Shown: piece by piece, positions 50,198-59,807 of the stretch | How the letters are laid out: the number at the start of each line of letters is the position of its first letter | How positions within the stretch are numbered: the stretch's first letter is position 1 | Source: Acetivibrio clariflavus DSM 19732 | GTDB taxonomy: Bacteria; Bacillota; Clostridia; Acetivibrionales; Acetivibrionaceae | Reading direction: 5' to 3' | Assembly (NCBI RefSeq): GCF_000237085.1 | Contig: NC_016627.1 | Location: 3,534,118 to 3,598,117, forward strand | Length of the DNA: 64,000 bases | The notes under the pieces: model-generated | The model's input: the letters and a program-made list of their open reading frames with translations, nothing else | Told to the model about the DNA's origin: nothing | Databases searched by the model: none | Translations under genes and position numbers: made by a program

Positions 50198-50483
50198 CAT
50201 CCTACTCCTTTCCACAGGCATAAATATATTAAACTGAAAAATTTACTCTTTAGAATTTTTGCTCAACAGGTTGAGGAGCATTACTTTTCTTCAAAGAGGA
50301 ATAAAATTAATCCTACTGGATTTTCATTTTCTATTTATAATAATACCAAATTTAACTGCTTTTTGGTGAAAATAAATTCTTGTAATCATAAATTATTATA
50401 CCGGGAAACTGTTTATCGAAATGTAAAATCAAAGAAGTATCAACCTCCATCGATTTCTAAGTATTTCACCACTTTTGAAATAT

Positions 50484-50526
50484 AAAAAAACTCCTGTAGA
50501 TTATTAAATTTACAGGAGTTTTGTCC
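50484..50526 (-). terminator. Intrinsic terminator of the GH3-type gene
   Basis: On the minus strand, AAAACTCCTGTAAA pairs with TTTACAGGAGTTTT-type arms and is followed by seven T. It lies 25 bases past the gene that ends at 50551. The rest of 50198-50483 carries the GH43 promoter region and shows nothing else I recognise. Confidence 0.88.
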
Positions 50527-50550
50527 ATGCTTACTTTTTTCATTACATTT

Positions 50551-52254
50551 CTAAGAAATTTTAATATAGCTTTTTACTTCTGCACTATATGTATTACTCT
50601 TTAGAAAACTTACCAAATCATCTCTATTAACAACCCTGGGAATTTTAACTTGATTTCTTGATGCACCCTTTGATACAAGCAAGACTTTCAGAGAATCAAA
50701 GGTTCCGGGCTTTACAAGTTCCAAAGATACATGACCGATTTTCATTGATTTTCTAAACTGTTCATATCGCGGATTTGCTATGCCAAGCTTACTTTCAAGT
50801 ATTTTTTCAACTTTGTTTTTATCCAATTTCTCAATATTATTAACTTCGACAAAAAAAACATATCTTCCCGGTGAGATATCAATATCAGCCACAACAGTAT
50901 AATCTATAAGTTCGATTCCCAAGTGTTTAAAAGTTTCGATAGTAGCCTGATGAACTGCTTGTTCTGAAGTCTTTTCCGCATTTATACTTATCAATTGATT
51001 TTTCCTATACAGGAATTCAAATTCAGGAGTTTTACCGCAATAGCCTACAACTTTGACAACATCACCCAGCCTATAGCGGTAAAATCCTGCATTATTTGTA
51101 ATGACCACTTCGTATTTTTCTCCAACTCTCAATTCTTCCAAATTGTACGTGGTTATGTTTTCAGCCTCCCAATCATCCTCATGTATGAATTCATAATACA
51201 CACTTTTAGGTGCTGCTACATATGTAGCTTTATTCAATCCAAGCTCCACTCCGATTAATCCCTCAGTTGCAGCATATGTACCGCAGTATATAGGTAAATC
51301 CAAAGTGTATTTCTTTACCTTTTCCAGGTACATTTTAAATCCCGCTCCGGAAACACTCCATATAAAAGCACATTTAGGCCATATCCTGGTTACAATTCCT
51401 TCCATACCTATTTTAAACTCTCTTTCCAATTCCTCAGCCCTTTTCGGATTGGGCTTTATCTTTTTTTGAAGCTTATTTCTCAAATCATCGGACAAAAGAA
51501 TTTTTTGGCTAATCTTCCCCTCTCTAATATCTTCTACAAGATCAGCCCATTTACTTTCAAGGCATCTCAATAAATCAAGGATTGATGGAATGAAAGCAGC
51601 AGATAAATACATTAAATTTCTATCCATAAGTGCAAAAAGCAAGTGAAGATAGTTTACATCAAATTTTTCACCTTGCTTGAGGACTTCAACAGGTGTTGTC
51701 CAGATATATGTAAATATTTTCTCCATAGACTTCATTCCTCCAGCAGTCCCGGCACATATGGGAATCCCCCCTTCAGTCTTCCCTGAACCACGCATTCCAA
51801 TGAGGTTAAGCCCACGTCCATAGGTCCATTTGTTTGAAAGATTTTCATACAAAACACCCTGGGTTAATAATCCCATATATCTCGAAATTGCTTTACGGGA
51901 ACTCTTAGTCACCGGTATCAACTTTTGGTTGCCCGTTGTACCCGATGAAACTCCAAAATATTCTACTTTTTCTGATGTAAGAACATTTTCTTCGCCTTTT
52001 GCCATACGTTCAATATACTCTTTATAATCTTCATATTGGGTTAGGGGAACCGTTTTTTTAAACTTCTGAGGGGAATCTATTGATTGGAAATCGTATTTCT
52101 TACCATACGCTGTACCGGCATTTTTCTTTATAATTTCCATAAGCAACTGATCGTTCTTTTGTGCAGCACATTCCAAATCTTTTTCAAAACTTTTTTTATA
52201 ACTTTGTGCAACCTTTAAAAATCCATAAAGCATTGCTTTCAAAATTATCTCCAA
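50551..52254 (-). CDS. GH3-family acyl acid-amido synthetase (JAR1/GH3-like)
   Basis: 567 residues from a TTG at 52254 with GGGAGGAG six bases upstream. The GH3 fold is indicated by FGVSSGTTGNQKLIPVT (ATP loop, about residue 100), YCGTYAATEGLIGVEL (about 320), the FYRYRLGDVVKV motif (about 395) and a C-terminal INAEKTSEQAVHQA. In plants such enzymes join amino acids to jasmonate or auxin through an acyl-adenylate ('GH3' is an auxin-gene name, not glycoside hydrolase family 3). The bacterial substrates are unknown. It stands alone, with its own terminator. Confidence 0.88.
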   Translation of the reverse strand: MEIILKAMLYGFLKVAQSYKKSFEKDLECAAQKNDQLLMEIIKKNAGTAYGKKYDFQSIDSPQKFKKTVPLTQYEDYKEYIERMAKGEENVLTSEKVEYFGVSSGTTGNQKLIPVTKSSRKAISRYMGLLTQGVLYENLSNKWTYGRGLNLIGMRGSGKTEGGIPICAGTAGGMKSMEKIFTYIWTTPVEVLKQGEKFDVNYLHLLFALMDRNLMYLSAAFIPSILDLLRCLESKWADLVEDIREGKISQKILLSDDLRNKLQKKIKPNPKRAEELEREFKIGMEGIVTRIWPKCAFIWSVSGAGFKMYLEKVKKYTLDLPIYCGTYAATEGLIGVELGLNKATYVAAPKSVYYEFIHEDDWEAENITTYNLEELRVGEKYEVVITNNAGFYRYRLGDVVKVVGYCGKTPEFEFLYRKNQLISINAEKTSEQAVHQATIETFKHLGIELIDYTVVADIDISPGRYVFFVEVNNIEKLDKNKVEKILESKLGIANPRYEQFRKSMKIGHVSLELVKPGTFDSLKVLLVSKGASRNQVKIPRVVNRDDLVSFLKSNTYSAEVKSYIKIS

Positions 52255-52498
52255 AGTAGTCTCCTCCCGTCTTTACTTTAATGCAACAAATTCGAATATC
52301 TATTATACAACTCAGTTTCAATTTTGCAATATTTTGGGAAATAAACTATAATTTTATGATGAAATTCCTCATAATGTGAGGGTTATTAGACTTCTCCAAA
52401 ACAAAAGTCCCCCGGACAAAAACATTGTATTCCATATTTTTCCGAAATATAGATATAATAGATATGTGGCAATTTTTTCATTCCAAGAGGATTTAATT

Positions 52499-53974
52499 AT
52501 GAATCGAAAATTTATAACTGCGGCAACAGTGAGCCTTTTACTAATCGTTTCCTTTTTCCTCACAACTGCCTTTGCAGACGACTGCAATCTAGGCAGAACA
52601 CCCGATGGCGTATATCCAATGGAAAATAAAGATGTTGTAATGGTGTCGGAAGACATATTGATTGAAGTTGAAAAAGGACTTGTAGAATGCAAATTTGAAT
52701 TTAAAAATACAGGAGAAGAAAAAGATGTTTTAATGGGATTCCCGGCTAAAATGGAGGACGACGGAAATAACATAATTGAGGAAAATCTGTATTTTAAAGA
52801 CTTCAAAGCCTATGTGAATAACAAAGAAATACCAGTCAATACCGAAAAAGGAGTTAAACCTATTGATTTAAAAGACTCAACCTATCCCTATTACAGTGAA
52901 TGGTATACCTTCAAATGTTCATTTTGCAGCCGGTGAATCAAAGAGTATAAAAAATACATATAAAGTAGAACCTATAAGTTATTCGAACGGTGATATCCTG
53001 TCCGGATATATATTAAAAACCGGAGCCTTCTGGAAAGATACAATAGGACATGCAAAAGTAACTTTTGATTTAGGAAATATTAAACCTTATGAAATAAGCA
53101 GGATTTTCCCCTTCAGTATGAAATATGAGGGAGAAAACAAACTTGTATGGGAAAGAAGCAACTTTGAACCGGAATTCGATCTGGAAATTATGTACAATAA
53201 ATATCGTTATGACATTGATACATTGCAAAACCAGGATTACATTGACAAAGAATCTCTTCAAGCTGCTATCGACGAAGTAAAAAAATTTGAAGAACTAAAA
53301 AGCAAATTGGCCGGAATGTCAAAAGATGAACTTATGAAGCATTATACCAGATATTTAGAAGATGAGAAAATCGGAATAGCAAAATATATCCAAAGCAAAC
53401 TGCCTGAAAATCCAACTAAAGGAAAAGGACCTGTAATCAAGGAAATTTCTGTTAACGAAGGTATGATCAATTGTATTGCTGAAAATGAAAATAGGGATTA
53501 TGCCGTTGCAAAGCTTAAGGTTACCCATACTGAAAACGGTGTGAAAACAGTTGATTACGATGATTCGCTTGATGTAAATTACTTGTCGGGCAAATCACAA
53601 ATTAATCATGGACTATATATTGATCTGTCAACGGATAAAAAGTATGATATCGAATATCTTATAAAAGATTCCTATGGTAATATGGATGTAAAAAAAATCA
53701 AATATCCCTTTGAACAGGATGAACAAAACGGCACAATTTTCCCGGAATCAAGCGGTGAAATTTCAAATGACGCAAATATTCCTGAAACAGAGGAAAATAT
53801 CACAAATGACACAAGTTATCTATTACCGGAAATTAATTATGATGACGGCACAAATAAAATAAAAATCTCTTTCGTAGCTGAAAAACGCAATCAAAATATA
53901 ATTTTACTGTTTGTTAATGCATTCTCTTAGCAGGGCTGTTGGTAGCTTTTGTTCTGCCAAAAAGAAACCAATAA
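52499..53974 (+). pseudogene. Secreted or membrane protein (DUF4424-like), two frameshifts
   Basis: ATG 52499 begins a signal peptide (ending near TAFA) followed by a beta-rich domain with PMENKDVVMVSEDILIEVEKG and FEFKNTGEEKDVLMGFPAKM, similar to DUF4424 proteins. Near 52910 the frame shifts (EWYTF, then NVHFAAGESKSIK in the other frame). Near 53925 a second shift separates IILLFVNAFS from LAGLLVAFVLPKRNQ, a C-terminal membrane helix and basic stop-transfer tail. Repaired, the protein would be about 490 residues, exported and anchored at its C-terminus. Function unknown. Confidence 0.7.
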
Positions 53975-54281
53975 TGGGACCTTTGATACAAAACCAAATA
54001 TTATCTTTCAACAAACATCTTACGATACTTATTTAGCGGTATAAATTCTGCAGTTAAAAATAGATGTATTTCAGGCATTACAGAAATAGAACGAATGCTT
54101 TCAACAGCTCGTTCTTGTCTTTATGTGCAGCATAAAGGACTTTTTTGTGCTAAAAAACGGACAACTTTATTGTATCAAACATTACAAAAATTTATTATTG
54201 TTGTGTAATAATAAATATAGTGAAATTCAATATTTTAAAATATAGTTAAATCAAAGCCGACAGAAAGGAATGATCATATTT
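53975..54281. other. Intergenic region upstream of the SDR gene
   Basis: About 300 AT-rich bases. A short stem AGAACGA/TCGTTCT (about 54087-54113) followed by TGTCTTT may be a weak terminator of the upstream pseudogene. The rest should hold the promoter of the next gene. Confidence 0.4.
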
Positions 54282-55274
54282 ATGAAAGTATTGTTTGTTG
54301 GAGGTACCGGTGTTATCAGTGAAGGGGTATCACGCCGGGTAATTGAAAAAGGGCATGAGCTCTATCTTTTAAACCGCGGTTCCCGATCTGAATTCACTCC
54401 TAAAGGTGCAAAACTGATTACGGGTGATATACGGGATATTGACGCTTGTGCAAAAATCCTTGAAAATTACTATTTTGACGTAGTAGTTAACTGGATAACC
54501 TTTACCCCTGAACATTTAAAGGCCGATATCGAACTTTTTCGCAACAAAACCGATCAATACATTTTTATAAGTTCCGCATCCGCATACCAAAAACCGCCCT
54601 CACATTATATCATTACCGAATCAACGCCTTTGGAAAATCCCTATTGGCAGTATTCACGAGATAAAATCGAGTGCGAAAAAATCGTGTTAAATGAGTATCG
54701 CAATACAGGCTTCCCTGTTACCATAGTCAGGCCATCCTTCACTTACGGATTGTCAATGATACCTGCTGCTCTAAACAGTTGGGAACATCCATGGTCCCTT
54801 GTGGAAAGAATGAAAAGAGGAAAGAAAATTATTGTTCACGGTGACGGTACTACCCTTTGGACCATGACCCATAATGAAGATTTTGCAAAAGGATTTGTTG
54901 GACTGCTTGGAAATAAAAAATCCATAGGCGAAGCATTCCATATTACATCTGATGAAGTCATTACCTGGGATGAAATCTACAGGGCTATAGGTCATGCAGC
55001 AGGAGTGGAACCAAATATCATACACATTCCGTCGGATTTCATCGTTTCTATCGAGCCGGAACTTACAGGTGCCCTATTGGGCGACAAGTCCTACAGCATG
55101 GTTTTCGACAATTCCAAGATCAAAAGTTTCGTTCCCGATTTTAAGGCTGAAATACCGTTTGCGGAAGGTATAAAGAGAACTGTTGATTATTTCCTGAAAC
55201 ATCCTGGACGCTGTACCATAGATGAGGAATGGGATGCCCTTATGGATAAAATAGTTGCAGCTTATGAATGCTAA
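54282..55274 (+). CDS. NAD(P)-dependent epimerase/dehydratase, atypical SDR
   Basis: About 330 residues from ATG 54282 (AAAGGA upstream). A Rossmann start with KVLFVGGTGVISEGV, where the usual last Gly is replaced, as in atypical SDRs. YWQYSRDKIECEK supplies the Tyr-x-x-x-Lys pair (about residue 130). The C-terminal region (HITSDEVITWDEIY) resembles extended SDRs of the isoflavone reductase or nucleotide-sugar epimerase type, similar to the chloroplast CSP41-like group. Substrate unknown. Single gene. Confidence 0.85.
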   Translation: MKVLFVGGTGVISEGVSRRVIEKGHELYLLNRGSRSEFTPKGAKLITGDIRDIDACAKILENYYFDVVVNWITFTPEHLKADIELFRNKTDQYIFISSASAYQKPPSHYIITESTPLENPYWQYSRDKIECEKIVLNEYRNTGFPVTIVRPSFTYGLSMIPAALNSWEHPWSLVERMKRGKKIIVHGDGTTLWTMTHNEDFAKGFVGLLGNKKSIGEAFHITSDEVITWDEIYRAIGHAAGVEPNIIHIPSDFIVSIEPELTGALLGDKSYSMVFDNSKIKSFVPDFKAEIPFAEGIKRTVDYFLKHPGRCTIDEEWDALMDKIVAAYEC

Positions 55275-55288
55275 TTCAATGTTAATGT

Positions 55289-55333
55289 TTATTGCAGCGA
55301 TGCTAAGGACATTTTGAAACTTCGCTGCAATAA
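55289..55333. terminator. Hairpin between convergent genes
   Basis: Arms TTATTGCAGCGA and TCGCTGCAATAA pair around a loop of about 20 bases. A T-run is missing on the plus strand, so it is a possible but not strong shared terminator for the SDR gene and the leftward small membrane protein gene. Confidence 0.5.
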
Positions 55334-55342
55334 ACAAAATAA

Positions 55343-55846
55343 CTACTGATAAAAGATTGAACTAAGTGCCAACAGGCCTGCAAACATAAACATGCATCCC
55401 ATGATCAAAAATAAATAATGTTTAGTGTATGCAATACTTGGATCGTCTTCGTCATAATATACATCAACTTCTTTACCTTTAAGGAAGAAAGCCGCTATTC
55501 CTCCATACCCCACTTCTGACTGAATCGTATAAACTTTCCCCTTCACTTCATAAGAAATAATGGGATGTCTTGACCCTTTAGAACCCGATAATACCATAGG
55601 AGCTTCATCGATTACACCCATACATTTTCTATAATTAGCTTCTATCTTATTATTCAATTTTAAATTTGTTATTATGAAGAAAGTCCCAAGCATTATGATT
55701 TCGCATGATATTATAGCTCTCGGAATTACTCCGTCATCAGTAATCATTGCTGTCCATACTATTACCGGAGCCATGGCACATACAATAAAAATTCCTATTA
55801 CAATCAGCATATAATCAGCGTCTGTAATTGGTTGTTTTTTCTTCAT
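55343..55846 (-). CDS. DUF3592-like small membrane protein, copy A
   Basis: About 167 residues from ATG 55846 (GGGAGTG six bases upstream). Two membrane helices near the start (about 11-32 and 41-60), a soluble beta-rich domain (HPIISYEVKGKVYTIQSEVGYGGIAAFFLKGKEVDVYYDEDDPSIAY) and a last membrane helix (about 143-162) match the DUF3592 plan. A clear paralogue of the gene at 56146-56658. Function unknown. The composite repeat 56072-56141 lies about 225 bases before its start. Confidence 0.8.
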   Translation of the reverse strand: MKKKQPITDADYMLIVIGIFIVCAMAPVIVWTAMITDDGVIPRAIISCEIIMLGTFFIITNLKLNNKIEANYRKCMGVIDEAPMVLSGSKGSRHPIISYEVKGKVYTIQSEVGYGGIAAFFLKGKEVDVYYDEDDPSIAYTKHYLFLIMGCMFMFAGLLALSSIFYQ

Positions 55847-56071
55847 CTTTTTCACTCCCAAAAATTTTGTTAATGAAATAAGCTTTTTACTACAAAGCTT
55901 TCACAGTATCCGGTATAGCTTAAGGACTTCTGTTCCAAGTAAATCAACTAATGCTACTATATACCCATTATTATATACTATTTCTGCTTGATAGGATATA
56001 TCATACGAATAAAACAAATGAATTTTTTATTTTTTGCTATAAATAGAATATTATTATCCGAAAAATTATTG

Positions 56072-56141
56072 TCGTATTTCTACATTTCCCGGGAAATATC
56101 TGCATATTCTTTACTGATTGCACTTTTATTCGACAGCAAAT
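56072..56141. repeat. Composite intergenic repeat, copy 1
   Basis: A 37-bp sequence (56072-56108) identical to 58299-58335, with the core palindrome ATTTCCCGGGAAAT. After exactly 17 further bases comes TTATTCGACA (56126-56135), whose complement TGTCGAATAA looks like a Spo0A box. The same order and spacing occur in copy 2. It lies upstream of the leftward small membrane protein gene. Confidence 0.85.
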
Positions 56142-56145
56142 CAAT

Positions 56146-56658
56146 TTATTTCGGCATTAAAAACACCCTGTAAAAAACTCCGGAAATCCCCATCGAACCT
56201 GCCAATATGATCAAGCATCCTATTATCAAAGAAATATATTCTTTAGTATAGGCTACAGCAAGATTGCTTTCGTCATAATATACCTTGACTTTTTTACCTT
56301 TAAAGAAAAAAACCGCAATTCCCCGATGACCTACTCTTGACTGAACTGTATAAACCTTACCATCAACTTCATAAGAAATAATCGGATATCTTAAACCCGA
56401 CCTTCCTATTGGAAGCTTAACGATTACACCAGTACATTTTTTATAGTTTTTATCTTTCTTACAGTTCATTTTAAAATGAGCTATTATAAACAAAATTCCC
56501 ATCATTATACTTTCGCATGATACTATAATTGATTGAATTATACCATCATCAGTAATCATTGATACCCACACTAGAACCGGCACAAAAGCAAATATAATAA
56601 TTAATTCTATTATCAATAATTTGAATTCTGTATCTATTGATCCTTGTTTCTTTTCCAT
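56146..56658 (-). CDS. DUF3592-like small membrane protein, copy B
   Basis: About 170 residues from ATG 56658 (GAGGACAGAGAG upstream). Same plan as copy A: two N-terminal helices, a beta-rich domain (RYPISYEVDGKVYTVQ-like, VKVYYDESNLAVAY) and a C-terminal helix, here ending GISGVFYRVFLMPK. The two genes are tandem duplicates, diverged in about half of their residues, separated by the composite repeat. Function unknown. Confidence 0.8.
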   Translation of the reverse strand: MEKKQGSIDTEFKLLIIELIIIFAFVPVLVWVSMITDDGIIQSIIVSCESIMMGILFIIAHFKMNCKKDKNYKKCTGVIVKLPIGRSGLRYPIISYEVDGKVYTVQSRVGHRGIAVFFFKGKKVKVYYDESNLAVAYTKEYISLIIGCLIILAGSMGISGVFYRVFLMPK

Positions 56659-56778
56659 CTCTCTGTCCTCATACATTTATTTGCCAAACCGAATAAACTT
56701 CTTATCGGCAAAAAGCTTTCACTTCTTCCCGAAAGGTTTCAAAATTTTTTTACTACAAAACCATTAATAATCTCATAA

Positions 56779-57606
56779 CTACAACCCATTCTTTTCCCTT
56801 GTTTCTTCAATAACGGAACTGCCCTTCGACCTGTCTCCGTTCGTCCATTCCCAGCTTTCCAATAGCCTTATCCTGCCGTCGGGAAGTATCTCGGGGATAG
56901 ATTTACATTTTCCCGTCCGAATCTCTTTTTTTGTATTCACATGCTGGTAGCTAAACTCCAGCTTACCGTCTTTATGGCATTTTCCCACCAAATATCCCTT
57001 CACTATATTTCCCCCTGAATAACAGGCCCAAATTATGTCCTTCCATTGCCTGTAATTAAATACGGTTTTGTCCGAAACCTCTCCATTATCACTGTTAGAG
57101 GTTGAAACAAAAACCTTGTTGTTATAATCAATTGCAGAATACTTTCCGTTCAAGTTTTTTGACATTCTATAATAACAGAGTACTTGTCCGCTTTCGGTAG
57201 TCATACTTATAAATTCCAGCGGATCATAACCTCTCTTTTGATACAGCCTGTATGCCGGAAGGGATGTATCCAGTACAACTTCACAATACCCCTTTTCCAT
57301 GGCCGTTCTCTCCAATTCATCCAGCAAAAAGCTGCCATATCCCTTTTTCTGAAATTCAGGCAGAATAAATACTCTCTTTATTTCATTCTCCCAAAGTGCA
57401 CCCGTTCCCACTATCTGACCGAAATCTTCTAGCAATAATACATATTCTTTTTCCAAAGCAGTCTTTAAATTATTTAGCGAATGATGTTCCAGAAAAAATT
57501 TAATAACGCCTTCAGGATAATATTGGGGATATATGGCACTTACCGTTTTATGGACAATTTCATGCACGGTATTGATGTCTTTTGGTTCTGCTTTAATGAT
57601 TCTCAT
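56779..57606 (-). CDS. GNAT acetyltransferase fused to an 'n-acetylglutamate synthase'-labelled domain
   Basis: About 275 residues from ATG 57606 (GGTGGAGG upstream; an in-frame ATG at 57681 lacks such a site). Residues 1-150 are a GNAT domain with the acetyl-CoA loop FILPEFQKKGYGSFLLDELERTA and AYRLYQKRGYDPLEF. Residues about 165-270 form a second domain (KTVFNYRQWKDIIWACYSGG, IVKGYLVGKCHKDG, GKCKSIPEILPDGRIRLLESWEWTNGD). This usually exists as a separate ~100-residue protein often named n-acetylglutamate synthase, a name with weak support. The fusion implies the two act together; substrate unknown. Confidence 0.85.
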   Translation of the reverse strand: MRIIKAEPKDINTVHEIVHKTVSAIYPQYYPEGVIKFFLEHHSLNNLKTALEKEYVLLLEDFGQIVGTGALWENEIKRVFILPEFQKKGYGSFLLDELERTAMEKGYCEVVLDTSLPAYRLYQKRGYDPLEFISMTTESGQVLCYYRMSKNLNGKYSAIDYNNKVFVSTSNSDNGEVSDKTVFNYRQWKDIIWACYSGGNIVKGYLVGKCHKDGKLEFSYQHVNTKKEIRTGKCKSIPEILPDGRIRLLESWEWTNGDRSKGSSVIEETREKNGL

Positions 57607-57762
57607 AAATCCTCCACCTTGCTTGTATTTTTTCTGTAGGGCTTCCGTTTTTCCGGCAAGTAATTTTTCTTTTGTCTTCATCCTATTTCGGCTTTACAAC
57701 AAACTTGTCATAATTTTTTTCTTTAAATATGGGAATTTTTCCTCCTTACAAAAACTTAAACC

Positions 57763-58115
57763 CTATCTTTTTATCCATCCATTATCAATCCAATGCTGAT
57801 TATCGGCAGAAGGAATTTCCTCTTTTTTCAGCAGTCCTATATGAATCATCTTACATATAAAAAAGAGAACTTTTACCGTACAAGCAAATCAGCTTTAAGC
57901 ATTTCATTCCATATCGGCATTACATATCCCGCATGAGGGCATAAACTTTCACTCTTAAAAAAGCACGTCTTGCAACCGATACAAAAGTGCGGCATATCTT
58001 TCGGAAGATAAAACTCTATAATTTCATTTTCTTTTTTCAATACAGACAAAAAAATTTCTTTAATATGATAAGTGCAACCTTTTACTTCTGTGCCGTTAAT
58101 AACAACAATTTTCAT
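57763..58115 (-). pseudogene. Flavodoxin/NADPH-dependent FMN reductase-like gene, internally deleted
   Basis: From ATG 58115 the first 80 residues match the start of the NADPH-dependent FMN reductase/flavodoxin-like family: VVINGTEVKGCTYHIKEIFL, CIGCKTCFFKSESLCPH with its Cys cluster, and WNEMLKADLLV. It then stops at about 57873, far short of the usual ~180 residues. Just past it, in another frame, comes a family-like C-terminus (MIHIGLLKKEEIPSADNQHW and GWIKR) ending at 57763. About 80 central residues are missing, so the gene is a remnant. Copy 2 of the composite repeat lies 185 bases before its start. Confidence 0.7.
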
Positions 58116-58298
58116 TATTTACCCTCCAAGTTTTATTACCGCGGTCCATTAGGCATGCTACATTTCGCAAAACCTTCCATCAGGAGGAATAAATTTGACC
58201 CATCCGGTATTTTTTTAGAAATTATCAATATTATAAAGAAAAATCATAAAGAAAATCAAATTTATTGACTTTGCTCTTAAGACACTATTTATTTTTTA

Positions 58299-58368
58299 TC
58301 GTATTTCTACATTTCCCGGGAAATATCTGCATATTGTTCCCCAAATAATCTCTTATTCGACACCAAAT
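58299..58368. repeat. Composite intergenic repeat, copy 2
   Basis: 58299-58335 is identical to 56072-56108 (core ATTTCCCGGGAAAT), followed after 17 bases by TTATTCGACA (58353-58362) and CCAAAT, as in copy 1. The intervening 17 bases differ. It lies upstream of the leftward flavodoxin-like remnant. Confidence 0.85.
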
Positions 58369-58478
58369 AATTTAACCTGCTCAAAAAGAAATAAATTATA
58401 AATCACCAGAAAATTAGCCATTTGCATTATTTTGAGCAATATAGACTTTATCACAGCAAACCAAACATTAAACATAAT

Positions 58479-58520
58479 ATAAAAGGCTCAGGAAAACCAT
58501 CAATCTTCCGGAGCCTTTTT
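58479..58520 (-). terminator. Intrinsic terminator of the purine operon
   Basis: On the minus strand AAAAGGCTCCGG pairs with CCTGAGCCTTTT (one mismatch), with a T-rich tail. It lies 12 bases past the purD stop codon. Confidence 0.85.
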
Positions 58521-58531
58521 CAAATCTATTA

Positions 58532-59791
58532 TTACTTTATACCGATATCTTTCCTGTAGTGCATATCTTTAAAGCTAATCTTTGAAACACCTTCATAAGC
58601 CTTTTTAATTGCCAGATCCAGATTGCTTTCCACAGCCGTTACTCCGAGGACTCTTCCGCCGGAAGTATAGTATTTTCCATCCTCAAATTTTGTGCCGGCA
58701 TGGAAAACAACTATGTTCTTGTCCTTCTGCGCTTCATCAAGGCCTGTTATTTCATATCCGGTCTTGTATTCTTTAGGATATCCGCCCGATGCCATAATTA
58801 CACATACCGCAGCGTTGTCCTCCCACTCGATATCGACTACGTCCAGTCTCTCATCAATAACGGCATTGAATATATCAACAAGGTCAGTCTTTAATCTTGG
58901 AATGACAACCTGGGTCTCTGGGTCTCCGAACCTTGCATTGTATTCCAAAACCTTCGGTCCGTCTGCTGTTATCATAAGCCCGAAGTACAATACCCCTTTG
59001 AATTTCCTGCCTTCTTTATTCATGGCCCCCACTGTAGGCTTAAATATCTTCTCCATGCAGTAATCTTCCATCTCTTTGGTATAGATTCTGCTTGGAGAGA
59101 AAGTTCCCATGCCTCCGGTGTTAAGCCCCTGGTCATTATCCAATGCCCTTTTGTGGTCCTGGGAACTTACCATGGGTTTTATTGTCTTTCCGTCTGTAAA
59201 GGCAAGTACCGATACCTCAGGACCTACCATGAACTCCTCAATTACCACCTTGTTACCGGCTTCTCCGAAAGCTTTATTCTCCATGATATTAATTACAGCT
59301 TCTCTGGCTTCCTCAAGGTTCTGGGCAATTATAACCCCTTTACCCAAAGCCAAACCGTCAGCCTTAACAACTATGGGAAATTTCTGATTTTTTAAATATT
59401 CCAACGCATCGCTGCTCTTTTCAAAAACCTCATATTTTGCCGTAGGAATATTATATTTCTTCATAAGGTCTTTAGCAAAAGCTTTGCTGCTTTCAATTAT
59501 AGCCGCATTTTTTCTTGGTCCGAATGCCCTGATTCCCTCATTTTCAAGAGCATCTACCATTCCGGCCGCCAGAGGGTCATCGGGTGCAACCACTACCAGG
59601 TCAATCTTCTTTTCCTTTGAAAAGTTTACAATTCCATCTATATCCATGGCCTTTATAGGCACACATTTTGCAATAGCCGATATTCCACCATTTCCAGGAG
59701 CACAGTACAATTCCTCTACCTGCTTATTTTGGGCAATTTTCCACACGATAGCGTGTTCCCGTCCACCGCTTCCTACAACCAAAACCTTCAT
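58532..59791 (-). CDS. purD: Phosphoribosylamine--glycine ligase
   Basis: 419 residues, standard length. ATP-grasp enzyme: N-terminal VLVVGSGGREHAIVWKI, ATP-binding FPIVVKADGLALGKGV, and the signature RFGDPETQVV (about 290). It joins glycine to phosphoribosylamine (second step of purine synthesis). Last gene of purF-M-N-H-D; the gap to purH is 16 bases. Confidence 0.98.
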   Translation of the reverse strand: MKVLVVGSGGREHAIVWKIAQNKQVEELYCAPGNGGISAIAKCVPIKAMDIDGIVNFSKEKKIDLVVVAPDDPLAAGMVDALENEGIRAFGPRKNAAIIESSKAFAKDLMKKYNIPTAKYEVFEKSSDALEYLKNQKFPIVVKADGLALGKGVIIAQNLEEAREAVINIMENKAFGEAGNKVVIEEFMVGPEVSVLAFTDGKTIKPMVSSQDHKRALDNDQGLNTGGMGTFSPSRIYTKEMEDYCMEKIFKPTVGAMNKEGRKFKGVLYFGLMITADGPKVLEYNARFGDPETQVVIPRLKTDLVDIFNAVIDERLDVVDIEWEDNAAVCVIMASGGYPKEYKTGYEITGLDEAQKDKNIVVFHAGTKFEDGKYYTSGGRVLGVTAVESNLDLAIKKAYEGVSKISFKDMHYRKDIGIK

Positions 59792-59807
59792 TGTATCCCC
59801 CCCTAAA

